NCBI RefSeq assembly: GCF_937890665.1
Contig: NZ_CALADU010000255.1
Coordinates: 1-10,350, forward strand
DNA: 10,350 bases
Direction of reading: 5' to 3'
Source: an uncultured Subdoligranulum sp.
GTDB taxonomy: Bacteria; Bacillota_A; Clostridia; Oscillospirales; Ruminococcaceae
Part shown: one piece after another, positions 6,949 to 10,350 of the stretch
Position numbering within the stretch: the first letter of the stretch is position 1
Layout of the letters: each line of letters starts with the position of its first letter
Translations under genes and position numbers: made by a program
The notes under the pieces: model-generated
What the model was told of the DNA's origin: nothing
Seen by the model: only the letters and a program-made list of their open reading frames with translations
Database searches by the model: none

Positions 6949-8406
6949 ATGGAAAAAAAGAAAACAAAGATTTCAATACCAGTCGGGTTTAAATCAGCAA
7001 TAGTATATTTGTTTGCAACTGTTTTTACACGAGGCCTAGCTATTATTACCACCCCAATCTTTACCAGAATTATGACTACAGATCAAGTGGGCGTGGTCAA
7101 TTTGTATAGCTCGTGGTATTCAATGATAACAGTTGTTTCAACGCTGGCTTTAACGTCGGGTGGATTTTCTATTGCGTTGCGTGAGTTTGAAAAAGAGCGC
7201 GATCAATATGTATCATCGGTACTCTCCTTGACATCCATTGTTGCAATTGGGCTGGCACTCCTTTATTTTGTTGCACCTTCGTTCTGGAACAATATAACAG
7301 GACTTCCGACACACCTGATGATATTGCTGCTGATTGGATTACTTGTTGCGCCAGCTAGAGATTTTTGGCTCTCTCGACAGAGATTTGAATATCGCTATAA
7401 GCTATCAGGTGCAATGACAGTACTTTCGGCGGTGTCGGCGTCTGGCTTAGCGGTTGCAGCTGTTTTATATGCAAATAGTATTGGATTTTCCGATATCGCA
7501 AGCGTTCGGCTTTTTGCCAATTATTCAATTATCTATGGCGTCGCTTTTGTTATTTGGCTTTCCATTTTCCTGAAAGGGCGTTGCTTTTACTCTTCAAAAT
7601 ATTGGAAGTTCTCACTTCAACTGAGTTTGCCACTGATTGGCTATTCGATTGCTTCTCAGATTTTGAGTGTTTCGGATCGTCTTATGATTAGCAAAATGGT
7701 TGGTAATTCAGCTGTTGGCGTCTATAGCACATTGTATACGGTGAGTTCGCTTTCACTGATGGTTTGGACGGCAATCAATGCTTCTTTTGAACCGTATTTA
7801 TATCAAAATATGGAGAATCCCAAAAGCAAGATTAAAAAACTGTCGGTGTCGATGCTTGGAATGTATTCGTTGGTGGCTATTTTGTTAGTGTACCTTGCAC
7901 CGGAAATTGTTCGAATTCTTGCGACTGAAGAATACTACAAAGGTATATACATAATGCCTCCAATTGCCGGTGGAGTTTACTTTATTGCAGTTTCAAATCT
8001 GTATTCGGACATTCTGGTATATCTTAAGAAAACAAAGATGGTTATGATGTCATCTGCCATTGCAGCCGCGCTTAATGTGGTATTGAACTATATAATGATT
8101 AACGCATATGGTTATATGGCGGCGGCTTACACAACGCTGATTTCTTACATTGTTATGGCATTGCTTTTGTCGATATGGGCAAATCGGGAATTTAAAAAGC
8201 ATATAAAAGAAGTCGATTTTGTGTACGATAACAAACTGATTCTTGCAATTTCAATTATGACACTTATCGTTTCGCTTTTTGCAATTTCGATTTATGATTA
8301 CGCGATTGTACGTTATGCAGTGGCGGCGGTTATTTTCATTGCAGCGGCCGTGTACGGCATTCATTACCTGAAACAAAACAAGGATATGAAAAAGGACAGA
8401 GCCTAA
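6949..8406 (+). CDS. wzx: Wzx-type polysaccharide flippase (MOP/PST family)
   Basis: This 485-residue integral membrane protein has about 12-14 hydrophobic helices and the N-terminal pattern of polysaccharide transporters: a short basic start (MEKKKTK), then AIVYLFATVFTRGLAIITTPIFTRIMTTDQVGVVNLY, where R-x(5-8)-P.FTR.M....G is common to Wzx/RfbX proteins. Further hallmarks are a charged loop DFWLSRQRFEYRYK after helix 4 and SLPLIGYSIASQILSVSDRLMISKMVGNSAVGVYS in the middle, with the DR..I......VG.Y pattern. It moves undecaprenyl-PP-linked repeat units across the cytoplasmic membrane for Wzy. The gene is intact, unlike wzy. Its ribosome binding site GAGGG (6931-6935) is about 13 bases from ATG 6949, rather far. 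The C-terminus is basic (KQNKDMKKDRA), as usual for a cytoplasmic tail. Confidence 0.92.
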   Translation: MEKKKTKISIPVGFKSAIVYLFATVFTRGLAIITTPIFTRIMTTDQVGVVNLYSSWYSMITVVSTLALTSGGFSIALREFEKERDQYVSSVLSLTSIVAIGLALLYFVAPSFWNNITGLPTHLMILLLIGLLVAPARDFWLSRQRFEYRYKLSGAMTVLSAVSASGLAVAAVLYANSIGFSDIASVRLFANYSIIYGVAFVIWLSIFLKGRCFYSSKYWKFSLQLSLPLIGYSIASQILSVSDRLMISKMVGNSAVGVYSTLYTVSSLSLMVWTAINASFEPYLYQNMENPKSKIKKLSVSMLGMYSLVAILLVYLAPEIVRILATEEYYKGIYIMPPIAGGVYFIAVSNLYSDILVYLKKTKMVMMSSAIAAALNVVLNYIMINAYGYMAAAYTTLISYIVMALLLSIWANREFKKHIKEVDFVYDNKLILAISIMTLIVSLFAISIYDYAIVRYAVAAVIFIAAAVYGIHYLKQNKDMKKDRA

Positions 8407-8468
8407 AGGAAAGTTGCAACCCGGTAAATGGAAGGCTTGAGTCAATTACGATATGGAGGATAGGCAAA
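8407..8468 (+). other. Intergenic gap, 62 bases
   Basis: This is one of the longer gaps inside the operon. It holds the ribosome binding site for the next gene. I see no promoter, convincing hairpin or small gene in it. Confidence 0.5.
8455..8460 (+). promoter_or_regulatory. Ribosome binding site for a GTG start at 8469
   Basis: GGAGGA stands 8 bases before GTG 8469. The first in-frame ATG would be codon 11, too far from it and lacking its own site, so GTG is the start. Confidence 0.75.
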
Positions 8469-9005
8469 GTGGGTGTTATTTCAAAAATAGCCGATAGAAT
8501 GGCTCGGAGAAATCCAATTGAATATGCGCGTAAACTAGGCGTCAAGGTTGGAAAAGAATGCAGATTTACTGGTAACCCTGGTTGGGGCAGTGAACCTTGG
8601 CTTATCCAAATAGGAGATCACGTTCTTCTATCGGCTGATGTTAAATTTAGCACTCACGATGCGGCAACATTTTTATTTCGAGATACAGAGGAATATAAAG
8701 ACGTTTTCAAATTTGCACCTGTCGTAATACGGGATAACTGCTTTATTGGTATGCGAGCAACAATATTGCCAGGGGTTGAAATTGGTCCCAATTCTATTGT
8801 GGCGGCTGGAAGTGTGGTAACTAGATCCGTACCGCCCGGAGAAGTCTGGGGGGGAGTACCGGCCCACTTCATTGAAACAACAAAAGAATACGCAGATAAG
8901 TGCAAGAAAAATAGGTTGCCGTATGACATGAAAGCGTATAAAGAAGATATGAAATCTGAAGTGTTAAGAGTAACACGTCAAGAATTCAGCTTTTTTAATG
9001 AATAA
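8469..9005 (+). CDS. Left-handed beta-helix (hexapeptide) acyltransferase, WbbJ/maltose-acetyltransferase type
   Basis: This 178-residue protein probably transfers an acetyl (or other acyl) group from acyl-CoA to a hydroxyl of a sugar in the repeat unit, in the cytoplasm. Hexapeptide turns are seen in two blocks: WLIQIGDHVLLSADVKF (44-60) and VIRDNCFIGMRATILPGVEIGPNSIVAAGSVVTRSVPPGEVWGGVPA (86-132). The latter ends in the VPPGEVWGGVPA loop that closes the coil in this group. His63 in STHDA matches the usual catalytic histidine. After the helix comes a charged C-terminal tail of about 45 residues. It starts with GTG, fixed by GGAGGA at 8455, and ends with tandem stops (TAATAA). As a stand-alone tailoring gene beside wzx it fits O-acetylation of the polysaccharide. 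Serine acetyltransferase is unlikely because the long N-terminal helical domain is absent. Confidence 0.85.
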   Translation: MGVISKIADRMARRNPIEYARKLGVKVGKECRFTGNPGWGSEPWLIQIGDHVLLSADVKFSTHDAATFLFRDTEEYKDVFKFAPVVIRDNCFIGMRATILPGVEIGPNSIVAAGSVVTRSVPPGEVWGGVPAHFIETTKEYADKCKKNRLPYDMKAYKEDMKSEVLRVTRQEFSFFNE

Positions 9006-9028
9006 TAAAGAAAAGAGAGGAAATAAAA

Positions 9029-10075
9029 ATGTCTGCATTTGATAACGCAACCCTTATGATCACTGGTGGTACCGGCTCTTTTGGTTCTACCGTTCTGAAG
9101 CACTTTTTGGATTCCGACCTGAAGGAAATCCGTATCTTCTCCCGCGATGAAAAGAAGCAGGATGATATGCGCCACGAGCTTCAGGCCAAACACCCGGAGA
9201 ATGCCAAGAAGGTGAAGTTTTACATCGGCGATGTCCGCAATCCACAGTCTGTGAAGGATGCAATGCCCGGTGTTGACTACATTTTCCATGCTGCTGCTCT
9301 GAAGCAGGTGCCTTCCTGTGAGTTCTTCCCCATGCAGGCCGTTCAGACGAATGTTATCGGTACTGACAATGTTCTGCACGCCGCCATTGATGCTGGTGTT
9401 AAGCGCGTTGTTTGCCTGTCTACCGATAAGGCAGCTTATCCCATCAATGCAATGGGCATTTCCAAGGCCATGATGGAACACGTTATTTACGCAAACGCTC
9501 GTGTGGCAGCAGAGCGCGGCGGCACGACCATCTGCTGCACCCGGTACGGCAACGTCATGTGCAGCCGTGGCTCCGTCATTCCGCTGTTCATCGACCAAAT
9601 CAAGGCTGGCAATCCCATTACTATCACCGACCCCAACATGACCCGCTTCCTGATGAATCTGGACGAGGCTGTGGATCTGGTTATGTTCGCTTTCCAGCAC
9701 GCCAACCCCGGCGATTTGTTCATCCAGAAGGCTGATGCTTCCACCATCGGCGATCTGGCAAAGGCCGTCCAGCAGCTGTTCGGCGATACCGGCACGAACA
9801 TTATCGGCACTCGTCACGGCGAGAAGCTGTTCGAAACTCTGATGACCCGTGAGGAGCGTCTGCGCAGCCAGGATATGGGTCACTACTTCCGTGTTGTCGC
9901 TGACAACCGTGACCTGAACTACGATAAGTTCGTGGTCAAGGGCGAGGTACATACCATGGCCGATGAGTCCTACACTAGTCATAATACTACTCGTCTGGAT
10001 GTCGAGGGCACTGTGAAGAAGATTATGACTACCGAGTATGTCCAGAACGAGCTGAAGGGCATTCCCAATGTCTAA
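9029..10075 (+). CDS. UDP-N-acetylglucosamine 4,6-dehydratase / C4-epimerase-type SDR (CapE/FnlA/PseB group)
   Basis: This 348-residue extended short-chain dehydrogenase acts on UDP-GlcNAc in the cytoplasm. The NAD(P)-binding motif TGGTGSFG is at residues 12-19, followed by the RIFSRDEKKQDDMR segment typical of this group. Asp133-Lys134, Tyr137 and Lys146 lie in STDKAAYPINAMGISK, the active-site stretch (the YPIN.MG.SK form is that of the CapE/FnlA/FlaA1 subfamily). Also seen are HAAALKQVP, RYGNVM.SRGSVIPLF and RHGEKLFETLMTREE, all conserved in it. Length fits FnlA/CapE (about 340-345); PseB is shorter and the membrane-bound PglF/CapD type is much longer. The product would be a UDP-4-keto-6-deoxy-hexosamine feeding sugars such as FucNAc, QuiNAc or pneumosamine. 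Ribosome binding site GAGAGG is at 9015-9020. Its GC content and codon use are clearly higher than in upstream genes. FnlA-like versus simple dehydratase cannot be decided here. Confidence 0.92.
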   Translation: MSAFDNATLMITGGTGSFGSTVLKHFLDSDLKEIRIFSRDEKKQDDMRHELQAKHPENAKKVKFYIGDVRNPQSVKDAMPGVDYIFHAAALKQVPSCEFFPMQAVQTNVIGTDNVLHAAIDAGVKRVVCLSTDKAAYPINAMGISKAMMEHVIYANARVAAERGGTTICCTRYGNVMCSRGSVIPLFIDQIKAGNPITITDPNMTRFLMNLDEAVDLVMFAFQHANPGDLFIQKADASTIGDLAKAVQQLFGDTGTNIIGTRHGEKLFETLMTREERLRSQDMGHYFRVVADNRDLNYDKFVVKGEVHTMADESYTSHNTTRLDVEGTVKKIMTTEYVQNELKGIPNV

Positions 10076-10350
10076 GGAAAAGCTCCTGCTGGTGGGCACT
10101 GGTGGCTTTGGCCGTATGGTTGCGGAACAGGCAATGATCCAGTATGACTGTGCCTTTGTGGACGATGGACAACTTGCTGGCTCTGTGATTTGTGGGATTC
10201 CTGTTGTTGGCGGCATTGCGGATTTGCCCGAACTGCGTAAGGACTATGACCTGCTGGTGGTTGGCATCGGTAATAACAACTTCAGGGCGCAGGTGTATGA
10301 AAAGGCCACCACTTTAGGCTATACTTTCCCTAATATCATCGCTCCAAGTG
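10068..10350 (+). CDS. PglD/NeuD-type sugar O-/N-acyltransferase, N-terminal part (3' end outside window)
   Basis: The gene starts at ATG 10068, overlapping the dehydratase stop by 8 bases, and stays open to the window end (94 codons). The product begins MSKEKLLLVGTGGFGRMVAEQA, then YDCAFVDDGQLAGSVICGIPVVGGIADLPEL, YDLLVVGIGNNNFRAQVYEKA and GYTFPNIIAPS. This is the N-terminal Rossmann-like domain of the PglD/NeuD acyltransferase family, with the G-G-G-F-G-R loop, the FVDD strand, the GIPVVG segment, VVGIGNN.FR and the ..F..II.PS end before the beta-helix. The family acetylates UDP-4-amino sugars (PglD) or sialic acid-type sugars (NeuD). After a 4,6-dehydratase, N-acetylation of a 4-amino sugar is plausible, but the aminotransferase is not in view. 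The catalytic beta-helix lies beyond the window. GC and codon use match the dehydratase. Confidence 0.85.
   Translation, partial: MSKEKLLLVGTGGFGRMVAEQAMIQYDCAFVDDGQLAGSVICGIPVVGGIADLPELRKDYDLLVVGIGNNNFRAQVYEKATTLGYTFPNIIAPS

Noticed and set aside
8401..8436. GCCT...AGGC inverted match after wzx as a terminator
   Set aside because: The stem is only four pairs with a loop near 28 bases and no T run follows, so it is not a plausible terminator.
8978..10216. A 412-residue open frame on the minus strand across the dehydratase gene
   Set aside because: It is an antisense shadow. The plus-strand frame has full SDR motifs, a ribosome binding site and operon spacing; the minus-strand product shows no recognisable domain and lies in the opposite direction to all genes. 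The GC-rich codon bias of the dehydratase explains the long antisense frame.

Overview
The window is a dense, single-strand (all +) surface-polysaccharide (capsule/EPS) biosynthesis locus of the Wzx/Wzy type. The codon use, low-GC assembly genes, strong GGAGG-type ribosome binding sites and protein style suggest a gut-type clostridial Firmicute (Oscillospiraceae/Lachnospiraceae-like). That taxonomic call is an inference; no marker gene is present.

Layout. Bases 1-501 are the 3' end of a D-glucuronyl C5-epimerase-like gene. Three GT4-type (GT-B) glycosyltransferases follow at 541-1623, 1623-2657 and 3891-5036. Between the second and third lies a Wzy-type polymerase gene (2701-3898) broken by a +1 frameshift near 3246-3253. 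Next is a 620-residue unrecognised protein (5066-6928) with Asp-box (beta-propeller) signatures and an inserted segment resembling the FCCH-like domain of phage structural proteins. It is followed by a Wzx flippase (6949-8406), a left-handed beta-helix acyltransferase (8469-9005), a UDP-GlcNAc 4,6-dehydratase/epimerase of the CapE/FnlA type (9029-10075), and the start of a PglD/NeuD-type sugar acyltransferase (10068 to the window end).

How they work together. The dehydratase and perhaps the PglD-like enzyme make or modify nucleotide-sugar precursors. The glycosyltransferases build a lipid-linked repeat unit, the LbH enzyme probably acylates it, Wzx flips it and Wzy should polymerise it. The C5-epimerase suggests uronic acid residues in the polymer that are converted from D-glucuronate to L-iduronate. 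Genes are tightly spaced or overlapping (TAATG at 1621-1625; 8-base overlaps at 3891-3898 and 10068-10075). No terminator-like hairpin or promoter was recognised, so one long transcript entering from upstream is likely.

Points of interest are the broken wzy gene, a possible nonsense truncation of the glycosyltransferase just before it, the odd propeller/FCCH-like protein, and an abrupt rise in GC and change in codon use at about 9010-9030, where the AT-rich variable cassette meets better-adapted genes.
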